From assembly GCA_017881055.1 (NCBI GenBank), contig JADGRF010000003.1, forward strand, positions 1 to 35,228: 35,228 nucleotides of DNA, given 5' to 3'. Position 1 is the stretch's first letter. Each line of letters starts with the position of its first letter. A program made the position numbers and the translations under genes. This document shows, piece by piece, positions 21,901-27,509 of this stretch. The notes under the pieces were generated by a model. That model saw nothing but the letters and a program-made list of their open reading frames with translations. It ran no database searches and was not told the DNA's origin. The DNA is from Sandaracinaceae bacterium. GTDB taxonomy: Bacteria; Myxococcota_A; Polyangia; Polyangiales; JAFGIB01.

Positions 21901-22571
21901 AGGCTGGTCGTGGTGTTCCAGGGCACACCCGATTGACCGGCCGTGTTGAAGTCGTGGTAGAGCGTGGTGCCGCGCGTGATGTCCAGCAGCTCCACGAAGT
22001 AATAAGGTTGCTGCGTGTAGCCGTGCGAAGGGTTCTCGAGCACGGGCGCGACCGCGAAGCGTACGTGCACCAGGCCGTCGGTCGGATCGACGTCACCGAG
22101 CGCGATCGTCATGCTCTGACGCAGGCCGTTGGCGTTCTTGTTCTTGCCGCTGTCAGTTGCATCTTTGTAGTTCACGCGAGTGCCGCGTGAGCCGTACTTC
22201 GGGAAACGAAACGCCTGACCCGCGCCGAGATCGGGATCGACCTGCGTTTCAGGCGCACCACCCACGACGAAGGTCTCGAGCTTGCCCGCGTTCGCCGTGA
22301 GGTTCAGCGCCGTGAAGCTGGACGGCGCCGAGGTCGAGCTGCCGGTCACACCCGAGCTGTTCGAGTACGTGGTGACCGTCCAGCCCATGGGCGGGGTCAC
22401 ACCGATGTTGTCGCCTTCGAAGTCGCCGTTCGTCCAGAGAGCCTGCGAGGTCTTGCCGACCGCAACCGGCGCACCCGCTGGCGCCCCGGTGCTGCACGCG
22501 CCAAGCGCGCTGCTTGCTGCAAGAACGGAAAAACTCAGGCAAAGCGCGCGAATCTGGTGGAGTGAAGGCAT
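15957..22571 (-). CDS. 2204-aa Ig-like / Cys-rich surface lipoprotein with MYXO-CTERM-like tail
   Basis: The largest gene in the window. Residues 1-25 are a lipoprotein signal with lipobox LGAC (Cys26). Residues about 27-270 are a secreted head starting NGDFEGDN. Residues about 275-535 hold two DUF11-type domains (ITYTINYSNGG; VKYTITVHNSGPNS). Residues about 540-630 resemble a divergent InlB B-repeat (FTGWSGACSG). Five Ig-like domains of the Big_1/invasin type follow, about 101-109 residues each (PVPGATVTFAVPGSGASATL). From about residue 1150 the protein is Cys-rich: three ~47-residue CNAGFGDCNATASDGCEL units, then four full ~129-residue units (CGYPDGEGPC, CRSGMCS) with shorter relatives at each end. 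The last 40 residues have GGGCS, GSLAVFLVLGLALSV and RARRRR, a MYXO-CTERM-like tail. GAGGAA lies six to seven bases before ATG 22571. It heads the surface-gene block. An adhesin or stalk role is inferred. Confidence 0.92.
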   Translation of the reverse strand: MPSLHQIRALCLSFSVLAASSALGACSTGAPAGAPVAVGKTSQALWTNGDFEGDNIGVTPPMGWTVTTYSNSSGVTGSSTSAPSSFTALNLTANAGKLETFVVGGAPETQVDPDLGAGQAFRFPKYGSRGTRVNYKDATDSGKNKNANGLRQSMTIALGDVDPTDGLVHVRFAVAPVLENPSHGYTQQPYYFVELLDITRGTTLYHDFNTAGQSGVPWNTTTSLVTGNTTQWTNWQLVDLAPGPSAIAVGDQVQLTVIGSGCSLGGHFGRVYVDGTGASVPGIYAWASGPASAAAGASITYTINYSNGGATTATGAHLDMVIPPQTTFQSVSAANCTTPIFGGTGTISCPLGSLASGTRGSFTVTVNINIAATGNVVNGNYSIAAVNSSALIGAKVTTSVLTSGTRTSDLRVTKTANVTSTDWGSAVKYTITVHNSGPNSVSATQLGFQDIMPAQLTGATWTCAKTIGGTSTNCNTASGTGNISTRPKIGNGGEIVYTVNATVVAGSGFGTVTNSATASLTGRTDPNLNNNTSVLALSIGTPRTLTLTKAGSTVSGSISSQPVGLSCGTGCSSTSATYADGSQVLLSATPIPGATFTGWSGACSGSASTCTVTMSGNQSVTATFAAAPAVGAAAFVYVYTGDKQAARTSTPFGSNIAALVTDANGTPLNNVTVTFTAPASGASATLPFFATTTANTNASGIASLAAFANATAGTYGVTAKVTGVATPATFTLTNVGAPALITYVSGGNATDPNQAPTNGKFPSPLTGLVKDAAGNPVPGATVTFAVPGSGASATLSSTTATTDSNGFATVSATANNTLGSYDVTASVAGVATPVTFKLQNISAAAASVFVISGSPQHTPTSTAFDDALVVGVADAVGNALANVMVTFTVPSSGASATLSSLTATTNSLGVATITATSNATVGSYVVNASVSGVVNPAVFALTNDGAQLVDVQSGSPQTATVGTAFAPLVAIVSDSTTGLPISGVTVTFTVPGSGATAVLGAASAVTDSSGLATVTATAGNVAGTYSVSATTALAGAATSFALSNAPGAPASIVITSGDNQHAVISTGFTNPLVVTVQDAKGNPVPSASVTFTPPGSGASAVITGSPALTSSSGQASVTAAANATSGGAYTIAASVSGVGSPASFSFTNDPPAGCTLDSQCLSTQFCDTVAHACVNKLANGVSIPTLAGHAPALTGACSGPVGMAVCVSSVCDSDGKCGYKDGTGTCDGSTAPVVCRNGACSTASVCMPSGGCAVPADCNFANATAGCTAFACVIASCNAGYSNCDSNASNGCELQTGGSDVNNCGGCGTVCNLTHATAACTLGTCTVGTCNAGFGDCNAAAADGCELNTAGSDVNNCGGCGTVCSAPHATAACAVGACVVGTCNAGFGDCNATASDGCELATDADDHNCGACGNVCGSTTYCTGGSCVAKKANSVACTASSQCSSGSCDTDHLCGVPNGKSCAGVGAAICRGGACSVSNVCMDTGGCLVDGDCTSSQFCDTSANKCTPKLPNDTLVPTISGHAPPLTGACTVGVGSVVCSANVCDTTDDKCGYQNGDGACSTSSAITVCRSSVCGSDDKCGYPDGEGNCSAGNATTVCRSGLCSASTHKCVGAAQCILDSDCTRSEFCDTSLGACTPKLGNGTAVPVIAGHAPALTGACTVPVGNAVCSADVCDTADDKCGYQNGDGSCDGTSAGVVCRSSVCGSDSKCGYPDGEGPCTSVDAGTICRSGLCSATTFLCVAPAACTLDSDCPSTQFCDTATNLCTRKLKNGTEIPTIAGHAPPLTGVCDTSVGTAVCSASACDTKDDKCGYQNGDGSCGAGAGPVCRSSVCGSDDKCGYPDGEGPCTSVNAGTVCRSGMCSKSSHVCIAANGCELDADCSSTHFCNTVTSLCTPKLADGVHVPTIAHHTPALTGACNVSVGAAVCQAAVCDLADDKCAYANGDGACTASTAAELCRSNVCGADKKCGYPDGEGPCTSSNASVTCRSGMCSSASLVCLSVGGCAIDADCSGDQFCDSAERSCKPKLVNGAAVPSIAQHTPALTGVCTADVGTAVCKAGVCDTADNQCGYPDGMGPCTAANATSVCRTGSCSTDGVCGAGTPTMLGCANDASCNATQYCELAAHSCTAKKPDGDGCAANDQCVSASCDTVTHVCNTCFGSTCGRLKLAGGGCSLRNVGDASTRGSLAVFLVLGLALSVRARRRRLG
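16262..18113 (-). repeat. Tandem ~387-bp coding repeats of a Cys-rich module
   Basis: Four full units and one shortened unit in frame. The block ccttcgcc, ccggatagccgcactt marks each full unit at 16654, 17041, 17425 and 17812, spaced 387, 384 and 387 bases. Each unit encodes CxLDxDCxSxxFCD, a GHAPxLTGxC segment, CGYQNGDGxC, CGYPDGEGxC and CRSGxCS. A diverged relative of the unit lies near 18820-19110. Confidence 0.92.
19130..20670 (-). repeat. Five tandem Ig-like (Big_1-type) coding repeats
   Basis: The strand encoding VTVTFTVPxSGA recurs at about 19291, 19600, 19903, 20212 and 20539, with spacings of about 303-327 bases, that is 101-109 residues. The units are diverged in DNA, so this is an old array compared with the 180-bp repeat in the TSP3 gene. 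Confidence 0.88.
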
Positions 22572-22605
22572 GAAATTTCCTCAATCACTGATAAAATCGC
22601 CCCGG

Positions 22606-22633
22606 ACTGTAACACGGTGCCTGGCCGAGGCAA
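22606..22633 (-). promoter_or_regulatory. Candidate sigma-70-like promoter for the surface-gene block
   Basis: On the minus strand TTGCCT (22633-22628), a 16-base spacer and TACAGT (22611-22606) would start transcription near 22599, giving a leader of about 28 bases that contains the GAGGAA ribosome-binding site. Both boxes match four of six consensus bases, so this is only a candidate. It lies in a relatively AT-rich stretch between the terminator and the gene. Confidence 0.35.
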
Positions 22634-22703
22634 TTTGCACCTAAGCCATAAACGCGATCGGGCGGCCCGGTAGGAGGGCTATGTAGGCGGAGCCGACGGA
22701 AAC

Positions 22704-22750
22704 GAAAAAGACCCGCGAAACCGAGCGTTTTGGGCTCGAATCACGGGTCC
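22704..22750 (-). terminator. Intrinsic terminator after the DUF481-type gene
   Basis: On the minus strand GACCCG (22749-22744) pairs with CGGGTC (22715-22710) and the inner CGAGC/GCTCG arms pair around CCAAAAC; a T-run (TTTTT, 22709-22705) follows directly. It lies about 60 bases after the stop of the upstream gene (22808) and would separate it from the surface-gene block. Confidence 0.8.
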
Positions 22751-22807
22751 TTGGTGTGGGCCAGGCACGCGCCAATCAGGCACGTGCCGCCACCGGCGGG
22801 GCTGGGT

Positions 22808-23953
22808 TCAGGGGGCGGCAGGTGCCGTGGCGGCCGAGGCCGGCACGGTTGCAGCTGCTGGAGCTTCGCTGGCGCCGGGCAGGGCCGCGGGCGCGGCGGT
22901 CGCCGACGCGGCCGGAGCGGCCTCGGGCGGAGCAGCGGCCGGAGCGGGCGGAACCGGTGTCGTGGCGGAAGCGTCAGCTGGACACGTAGGCGCTGGACAC
23001 GTAGGCGGCGGCTCGGGTGGGACGACGTCGCTGTACGCATAGATCAGCGACACGGTGGTGGCCGTATCGAGACCCTTCTTGCCGGCCAGTGGCGCGTGGT
23101 CGTAGCGCGCGTTGAAGCCGAAGCCGAGCGACAGGCCCGCACCGATCTTGCCGGTGAACACCGCGTCGTAGTTGAGCCGGCTGTGCTTGCTGTTCACGAG
23201 CGACTGCAGGTACTCGAGACCGGTCGAGAAGCTGACCGCATCGTTGAACGCGTGCTTGTTGCCGACGTAGAGACGACTCGAGTGGTCGGTCGCCGTCTTG
23301 TCGAGCAGCGTGGTCGTGCCCATCTGCACGCGCGCGTCGTCGCGGCGCACGTCGTGCTGCAAGTCGTAACCGGCTTCAGCCCAGATCGCGCTGTCGGGCT
23401 GGTTCACGAACAGGTACTTGAAGCCCGGGTCGAGGTTGTAGCGGATGTCGAGGCCCTGGAAGCGGTCGTGGCGACCCGTGTTGATCAAGAACAGAGAGGC
23501 CTGGTCGATCAGGAAGCGGTCGTAGCGCACGCGACCCTGCACGTTCTGCGCGGTCGTCCTGAGCGGCGCACCCGGCGCTGCACTGCGGCCGTAGTTGGCG
23601 AGCACTGCGGTGCCGAGCGCGTTCGCGTTCCAGCGCTTGTCGGCCGCACCGTTGGCGGTCAACGCGACCATACGCGAGTTGCCAGTGGCAAGCTGACCAC
23701 CGGCCGCGAGCGAAGCGGTAGTTCCGTCGAGCGGCTTCTCGATCTTGGGCGCAGCCGCTGCGGGCGCCGGTGCGGTGACCATTGGCGCGGCATCCGCGGG
23801 CGGAGCACCCATGGCCTGGGCGTGCGCCGAGCTGACGCCCGCCGGCAGAAAGCCCCAGCCTGCGGACATGAACAACGTCGCCAGCACGTAGTTACGTACC
23901 GCGCGCGCATTCGCGCGCGCATGACGAGGTGTCGAGGACAGACGATTGGACAT
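22808..23953 (-). CDS. DUF481-type outer-membrane protein with Ala/Pro-rich C-terminal tail
   Basis: A 381-aa predicted outer-membrane protein. A long n-region leads into LATLFMSAGWGFLPAG and a signal cleavage after SAHA. An Ala/Pro linker precedes the barrel domain (about 75-305), whose alternating strands (LAAGGQLATGNSR, VRYDRFLIDQASLF, YDLQHDVRRDDAR, FSTGLEYLQSL) match the DUF481/YdiY-type salt-induced family. The last 75 residues are an unusual low-complexity Ala/Pro/Thr tail beginning PPEPPPTCPAPTCP, with two Cys. Two starts are possible: ATG 23953 or ATG 23965; an AAGGG abuts the latter, so spacing favours neither clearly. Transcription probably starts from the promoter at 23994-24022 and stops at the terminator near 22704. 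The ligand and role are unknown. It follows the DUF1003 gene by about 90 bp. Confidence 0.8.
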   Translation of the reverse strand: MSNRLSSTPRHARANARAVRNYVLATLFMSAGWGFLPAGVSSAHAQAMGAPPADAAPMVTAPAPAAAAPKIEKPLDGTTASLAAGGQLATGNSRMVALTANGAADKRWNANALGTAVLANYGRSAAPGAPLRTTAQNVQGRVRYDRFLIDQASLFLINTGRHDRFQGLDIRYNLDPGFKYLFVNQPDSAIWAEAGYDLQHDVRRDDARVQMGTTTLLDKTATDHSSRLYVGNKHAFNDAVSFSTGLEYLQSLVNSKHSRLNYDAVFTGKIGAGLSLGFGFNARYDHAPLAGKKGLDTATTVSLIYAYSDVVPPEPPPTCPAPTCPADASATTPVPPAPAAAPPEAAPAASATAAPAALPGASEAPAAATVPASAATAPAAP

Positions 23954-23993
23954 GATCGTACGCATCCCTTCGGTTGGGCTTGAAGAACGGAGC

Positions 23994-24022
23994 TGTGTAG
24001 ATTCGTTCGAGGCCGCGGTCAA
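23994..24022 (-). promoter_or_regulatory. Candidate promoter of the DUF481-type gene
   Basis: On the minus strand TTGACC (24022-24017), a 17-base spacer and TACACA (23999-23994). The -35 box matches five of six consensus bases, the -10 box is weaker. The predicted start near 23987 gives a leader of 20-35 bases. Confidence 0.45.
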
Positions 24023-24057
24023 GCAAGGCGCCAGTGACCCACCAAAAGTCCGCGCGG

Positions 24058-24954
24058 TCACTTGCCGTCCGGCGTGAACGAACGCTTGTGCGGCGCCACG
24101 GACGAAACCGCACCGGTGGCGCGCTCGAGCTTCTGCAGACGCCGACCGAGCTCTTCGTACAGCGTGTCGACCTTCTCGAGCAAGTGCGCCACCTCGAGCT
24201 CGGCCTTCAGGTTCACCGCGTACTCGATGTCGTTGCGCACGCGGTCGCGCGCAACTTGGCGGTTCTGACTGAGCAGCACGAACACGGAGAGAATGATCGC
24301 TTCCAGCGACACGCACATAGTCAGTAGCCCAAACGGAAACGGATCGAAGCCGCCGATCACCGTGTCCGTCAGTGGCTGCACGTTCAGGATGATCCACAGG
24401 AAGAACACACCGCAGTGAATGAACAGGAACGGCAAGCTGCCGCTGAAGTCGCTGATCCAATCGGCGGCGCGCTGCACGCTGCTGCGGTTGTCTTTTTCCT
24501 CTTCGTTGACGTTGCGCGACGCCGTGCGCCGCAGCAGCCGATTGGTCTCGCGCAGTCGCCGGCCGGTGGCGGCGAGCAGATCGAGCGCCGCCGTGGGCTG
24601 CACAGTCAGGAATTGTTCGAGGTCGCCGCGATCGACCAGCAGAGCTTCGCCGCCCTTGGCGACGTACGCGGACGCGGTGCGCGGCCCTTCGTCGAGCAAC
24701 GAGATCTCACCGAAGAAGTGACCTGCCACGGCGTGTTCCAGCACGATCCGTTCGCCCGTGTCGTTCTTGAAGAAGATCTCCACCTCGCCGGACAGCATCA
24801 CGTACGCCGAATCGCCGGGATCGCCCATGTGAAAGAGCGTGGTCCCGGCTTCGAGCGTGACCAGGTCGACCCGCTCGGCCAAGGCGTTGGCGGCCTCGGG
24901 CTCGAGCAGCGAAAAGAGCGGCACCTGGGCCAGCAGCTCGGCTTTCGTAGGCAC
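24058..24954 (-). CDS. Cyclic nucleotide-binding domain / DUF1003 membrane protein
   Basis: A 298-aa protein. Residues about 10-125 are a cyclic nucleotide-binding (Crp/Fnr cassette) domain: LFHMGDPGDSAYVMLSGEVE, then HFFGEISLLDEGPRTASAYV, which is the phosphate-binding cassette with its Arg. Residues about 160-270 are DUF1003: ADWISDFSGSLPFLFIH, two membrane helices (VFFLWIILN; MCVSLEAIILSVFVLLSQ) and RNDIEYAVNLKAELEV, followed by a coiled-coil-like VDTLYEELGRRLQKLE. This fusion is known across proteobacteria; the work of DUF1003 is unknown, and the cassette implies control by cAMP, cGMP or a similar ligand. The GTG start at 24954 has no ribosome-binding site but a perfect TATAAT six bases upstream, so the message may be leaderless. 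It is divergent from the KirBac channel gene, 79 bp apart. Confidence 0.9.
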   Translation of the reverse strand: MPTKAELLAQVPLFSLLEPEAANALAERVDLVTLEAGTTLFHMGDPGDSAYVMLSGEVEIFFKNDTGERIVLEHAVAGHFFGEISLLDEGPRTASAYVAKGGEALLVDRGDLEQFLTVQPTAALDLLAATGRRLRETNRLLRRTASRNVNEEEKDNRSSVQRAADWISDFSGSLPFLFIHCGVFFLWIILNVQPLTDTVIGGFDPFPFGLLTMCVSLEAIILSVFVLLSQNRQVARDRVRNDIEYAVNLKAELEVAHLLEKVDTLYEELGRRLQKLERATGAVSSVAPHKRSFTPDGK

Positions 24955-24960
24955 CGCGCC

Positions 24961-24966
24961 ATTATA
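24961..24966 (-). promoter_or_regulatory. Perfect -10 box (TATAAT), possible leaderless promoter
   Basis: TATAAT on the minus strand ends six bases before the GTG start of the cyclic nucleotide-binding gene, which would put transcription start on or next to the start codon. No good -35 box is seen. The same AT-rich patch reads TATATA on the plus strand (24963-24968), facing the KirBac gene. Confidence 0.45.
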
Positions 24967-25033
24967 TAGAGAGGCCGGCCGGCCCGCGTCGATTTCTTGG
25001 CCCCGGGGCGCGGCACGCTCGACACTGCGCGGC

Positions 25034-25939
25034 GTGGTGACGAAGTCGAAGACGATCTCGATCGCACCGAAGGGCGCGGACTACACGATCCACATCCTCG
25101 GCGATCAGCCGCATCCGGTCCGCGATTTCTATCACGGCATGCTGCGGCTGACCTGGCCGCGCACGTTCCTCGCGATCGCGCTCGCGTATCTGTTCGTGAA
25201 CGCGCTGTTCGCGTTCTGCTATCTCGTGGCCGGTGGCGTGGCCAATGCCGCAGCCGGCTCATTCGCCGACGCGTTCTATTTCAGCGTCGAGACCATGGGC
25301 ACGATCGGCTACGGCGCGATGTACCCCGCGAGCACCGCCGCCAACGTGATCATGGTGATCGAGTCGATCGTGAGCCTGGTCCTGACGGCTCTAGCTACGG
25401 GCCTGGTGTTCGCGAAGTTCTCGCGACCAACCGCACGCGTGCGGTTCACCAAGCACGCCGTGATCGCGCCCATGAACGGCGTGCCCACGCTCATGCTCCG
25501 GCTCGGCAACGAGCGTGGCAATCAGATCGTGGATGCGCAGTTTCGCGTCGTCTGTATGCGCACGGAGCAGACCGTCGAGGGCCCGCTCTTCTACCGCATG
25601 ATCGACCTGCAGCTGGTGCGCGAGCGCGCGCCGTCGCTGCAGCGCTCGTTCAGCGTGCTGCACGTGATCGACGAGAAGAGCCCGTTCTTCGGCCAGACAC
25701 CCGAGTCGATCGCCGAGCAGGAGTACGAGCTGCAAGTGATGGTGGTCGGGCTCGACGACACGTCCATGCAGGTCATGCACGCGAACCATCGCTACTTTGC
25801 GGCGCAGATCATGTGGGGCGCGCGGCACCGCGACATCCTCTCGGAGCAGGCCGATGGCTCGCTCGTGCTGGATCTGACCAAATTCCACGACCACGAGCCG
25901 ACCCTACCCACGCCGACGTTCCCGTATCCCAGTCCGTGA
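25034..25939 (+). CDS. KirBac-type inward-rectifier potassium channel
   Basis: A 301-aa inner-membrane channel. After a short N-terminus come the slide helix (RDFYHGMLRLTWPRTFLAIA), first membrane helix (LAYLFVNALFAFCYLVAGG), pore helix and selectivity filter TIGYG (in VETMGTIGYGAMYP), second membrane helix (VIMVIESIVSLVLTALATGL) and the cytoplasmic immunoglobulin-like domain starting FSRPTARVRFTKHAVIAP. All hallmarks of the Kir family are intact, and the length fits KirBac proteins of about 300-330 residues. The start is GTG 25034 (or the adjacent GTG 25037); an upstream in-frame extension to 24839 would overlap the divergent gene and is rejected. No clear ribosome-binding site is seen. The pairing with a cyclic nucleotide-binding membrane protein suggests, but does not prove, joint control of membrane ion state. 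Confidence 0.95.
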   Translation: MVTKSKTISIAPKGADYTIHILGDQPHPVRDFYHGMLRLTWPRTFLAIALAYLFVNALFAFCYLVAGGVANAAAGSFADAFYFSVETMGTIGYGAMYPASTAANVIMVIESIVSLVLTALATGLVFAKFSRPTARVRFTKHAVIAPMNGVPTLMLRLGNERGNQIVDAQFRVVCMRTEQTVEGPLFYRMIDLQLVRERAPSLQRSFSVLHVIDEKSPFFGQTPESIAEQEYELQVMVVGLDDTSMQVMHANHRYFAAQIMWGARHRDILSEQADGSLVLDLTKFHDHEPTLPTPTFPYPSP

Positions 25940-26052
25940 CGCCACGACGCAGTATCGCGACGACCTGCGATCCGACGAGCTGAGCTTTCGGCCGGGACGC
26001 TGGGCAAAGGGCGCCGGTGCGTCAGCGCTTCCCCGACGACCGTGCTTCAGCG

Positions 26053-26091
26053 ACCATGAACCTTCGGCGGTAGACACCGAATTTTCATGGT
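26053..26091. repeat. 39-bp interrupted palindrome upstream of the ATPase pseudogene
   Basis: The arms ACCATGAA (26053-26060) and TTCATGGT (26084-26091) are perfect inverted repeats. Inside them TTCGG (26063-26067) and CCGAA (26077-26081) are also inverted around a nine-base loop, with two unpaired bases on each side. The element overlaps the -35 region of the candidate promoter, so it could be an operator, a hairpin or the edge of a mobile element. Confidence 0.8.
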
Positions 26092-26099
26092 GCTAAATT
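26071..26099 (+). promoter_or_regulatory. Candidate promoter, TAGACA-N17-TAAATT, leaderless
   Basis: TAGACA (26071-26076), 17 bases, TAAATT (26094-26099), then only seven bases to the ATG at 26107. Transcription would start at or beside the start codon. The stretch is markedly AT-rich compared with its surroundings. Confidence 0.5.
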
Positions 26100-26106
26100 A
26101 ACCCCA

Positions 26107-27045
26107 ATGTTTGGCCGAACAGGTGTGACGCGGCTCTTGCAGCAGTTCCCCGTGGTCGGGTTGCTCGGTCCACGCCAGGTGGGAAAGACCACGCTCGCAC
26201 ATGCGGTCGCAGGTCGAGTGGGGGGACAGGTACATCGCTTCGATCTCGAGAGCAGCGCGGACCTGGCTCGCTTGGCGGATCCGTTGCTCGCGCTCGAGCC
26301 CTTGCGCGGTCTCGTCATGCTCGACGAGATTCAGCGCGTGCCTGAGCTCTTCCAGACTACACGATACGAAACCTGATCAGCCGCAGCGGCTCTGGCGCCG
26401 TGGCGGCTTCCCGCGGGCGTTCCTTGCTCGTTCCGAAAATGCCAGCAACGAATGGCGACGAGCGTTCGTCAGCACGTTCCTGGAGCGCGACATTCCGAGC
26501 TTGGGATTTCGAACACCCAGCGCAACGCTCGGGCGTTTCTGGTCGATGCTCGCGCACTATCACGCGCAGACATGGAATGGGTCGGAAATTGCGCGAGCGT
26601 TCGGCGTTGCGGACACGACCGTGCGCGGCTATCCTGAAATGTTGGAGGCAACGTTCATGGTGCGCGTACTGCGCCCGTGGTTCGATAGTGGCAGCTTGCA
26701 CACGCTGTTCGGCATCGAGAGTGCCGACGCGCTCGAGCGCCATCCAAAAGTCGGCGCATCCTTCGAGGGTTTCGCGCTGCAGCAGATCTGCGCAGCGCTC
26801 GGCGTGCGATCCGACGAGACCTTCTACTGGGCCACTCATCAAGGCGCGGAGTTGGACTTGCTGCTCGTCCGGGGGGCAAGAAATATGGCTTCGAATTCAA
26901 GCGAACGAGCTCCCCCACGATGACGCCCTCGATGCACATTGCGTTGCACGACCTCGGATTGCGCTCATTGACCGTCGTGAAGCGCGTCCGAGCCGTATCC
27001 GTGGAGCGATTGCTACACGACAGCGAACCCCCGAGCCTTCGATGA
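26107..27045 (+). pseudogene. Decayed AAA-family ATPase with DUF4143 C-terminal domain
   Basis: Three frame pieces together spell a shortened AAA_14/DUF4143 ATPase. Piece one (26107-26376) has the Walker A GPRQVGKTT and Walker B VMLDEIQRVPELF, then runs to a stop. Piece two, in another frame from about 26380, begins RRGGFPRAFLARS and continues FLERDIPSLGF, HYHAQTWNGSEIARAFGV, VRVLRPWF, DSGSLHTLFGI and GASFEGFALQQI, to ELDLLLVRG. Piece three returns to the first frame after a G-run near 26871-26876 (KKYGFEFKRTSSPT) and ends with TGA 27043-27045. The roughly 90-100 residues usually between Walker B and RGGFP are missing, and so is the KRQVKxPKVY segment expected between RPWF and DSG. At least one deletion, a frame change and a one-base shift make function very unlikely. 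Intact relatives are often solitary genes of unclear role. Confidence 0.85.
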
Positions 27046-27383
27046 GCAAGAACAAAGACCCGAACAAAGCGATACGCGCGGCCGCGCATCCCGATCGACC
27101 CGGCGAAGATTGTCGCGCGAAGCCCGGCATCTTCCATCCCGAAGTCGACGTGCGGCGCTGCGAAGGCAAAGGCGACTGCGCCGTCGTCTGCCCTTACGGC
27201 GTGTTCGAGATCGGACGCATCGCCGACGACACGTTCGACACCATGCCACCGCGGGTGAAGCTGAAGCTCTGGGTGCACGGCAAGAAGACCGCCTACACAC
27301 CGCACGCCGACGCCTGCCGCGCGTGCGGCCTGTGCGTGGTCGCGTGTCCCGAGCACGCGATCCGGCTCGTCCGCACCCAATGA
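27042..27383 (+). CDS. Small ferredoxin with two iron-sulfur motifs
   Basis: A 113-aa cytoplasmic electron carrier. The second motif is canonical, CRACGLCVVACP (Cys92, 95, 98, 102). The first is CEGKGDCAVVCP (Cys40, 46, 50), C-x5-C-x3-C, which lacks one Cys of the standard set; Cys24 in RPGEDCRAKPG might supply a ligand, or the cluster may be 3Fe-4S. Between them lies a conserved-looking LKLWVHGKKTAYTPHADAC. Related small ferredoxins with CEGKGDC occur in many proteobacteria, mostly without known partners. ATG 27042 overlaps the stop of the ATPase pseudogene by four bases (ATGA) and has no ribosome-binding site of its own, so its translation may have depended on the upstream gene. No redox partner gene is adjacent. 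Confidence 0.85.
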   Translation: MSKNKDPNKAIRAAAHPDRPGEDCRAKPGIFHPEVDVRRCEGKGDCAVVCPYGVFEIGRIADDTFDTMPPRVKLKLWVHGKKTAYTPHADACRACGLCVVACPEHAIRLVRTQ

Positions 27384-27391
27384 GGAATCAC

Positions 27392-27498
27392 ATGACGGAT
27401 CCATTCACGCAATTCAAAGCGGCTCAGCGCTCGTGGCCACGGCGTCACCCAACGCCGTGCGCCAGAGCTTCTTGATGAGCCGCGCGCGCAAGCTCTGA
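27392..27498 (+). pseudogene. Probable remnant of a SAM-dependent methyltransferase gene
   Basis: A well-placed GAGGAA precedes ATG 27392, which encodes MTDPFTQFKAAQRSWP and a stop at 27473-27475. MTDPFTQFKAAQR resembles, from memory, the first residues of class I SAM-dependent methyltransferases in related bacteria, which continue with the GxGxG motif; nothing of that is here. A second frame just after (LVATASPNAVRQSFLMSR) could be the C-terminal end of the same gene. The reading is an internal deletion that left both ends; the right boundary is approximate. A chance short frame is the alternative. Confidence 0.35.
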
Positions 27499-27509
27499 TT
27501 TCGTGCTGG

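Noticed and set aside
16122..22190. A 2022-codon open frame on the plus strand, antisense to the Ig-like lipoprotein gene.
   Set aside because: It is rich in Arg, Ala, His and Val with no recognisable domain, and is the expected by-product of GC-rich codon use and repeated Cys/Gly/Thr codons on the other strand. The minus-strand protein has clear domains, signal and tail.
24034..24061. GTGACC...GGTCAC inverted repeat at the end of the DUF1003 gene, considered as a terminator.
   Set aside because: The arms are only six bases around a long loop, one arm contains the stop codon and no T-run follows on the minus strand.
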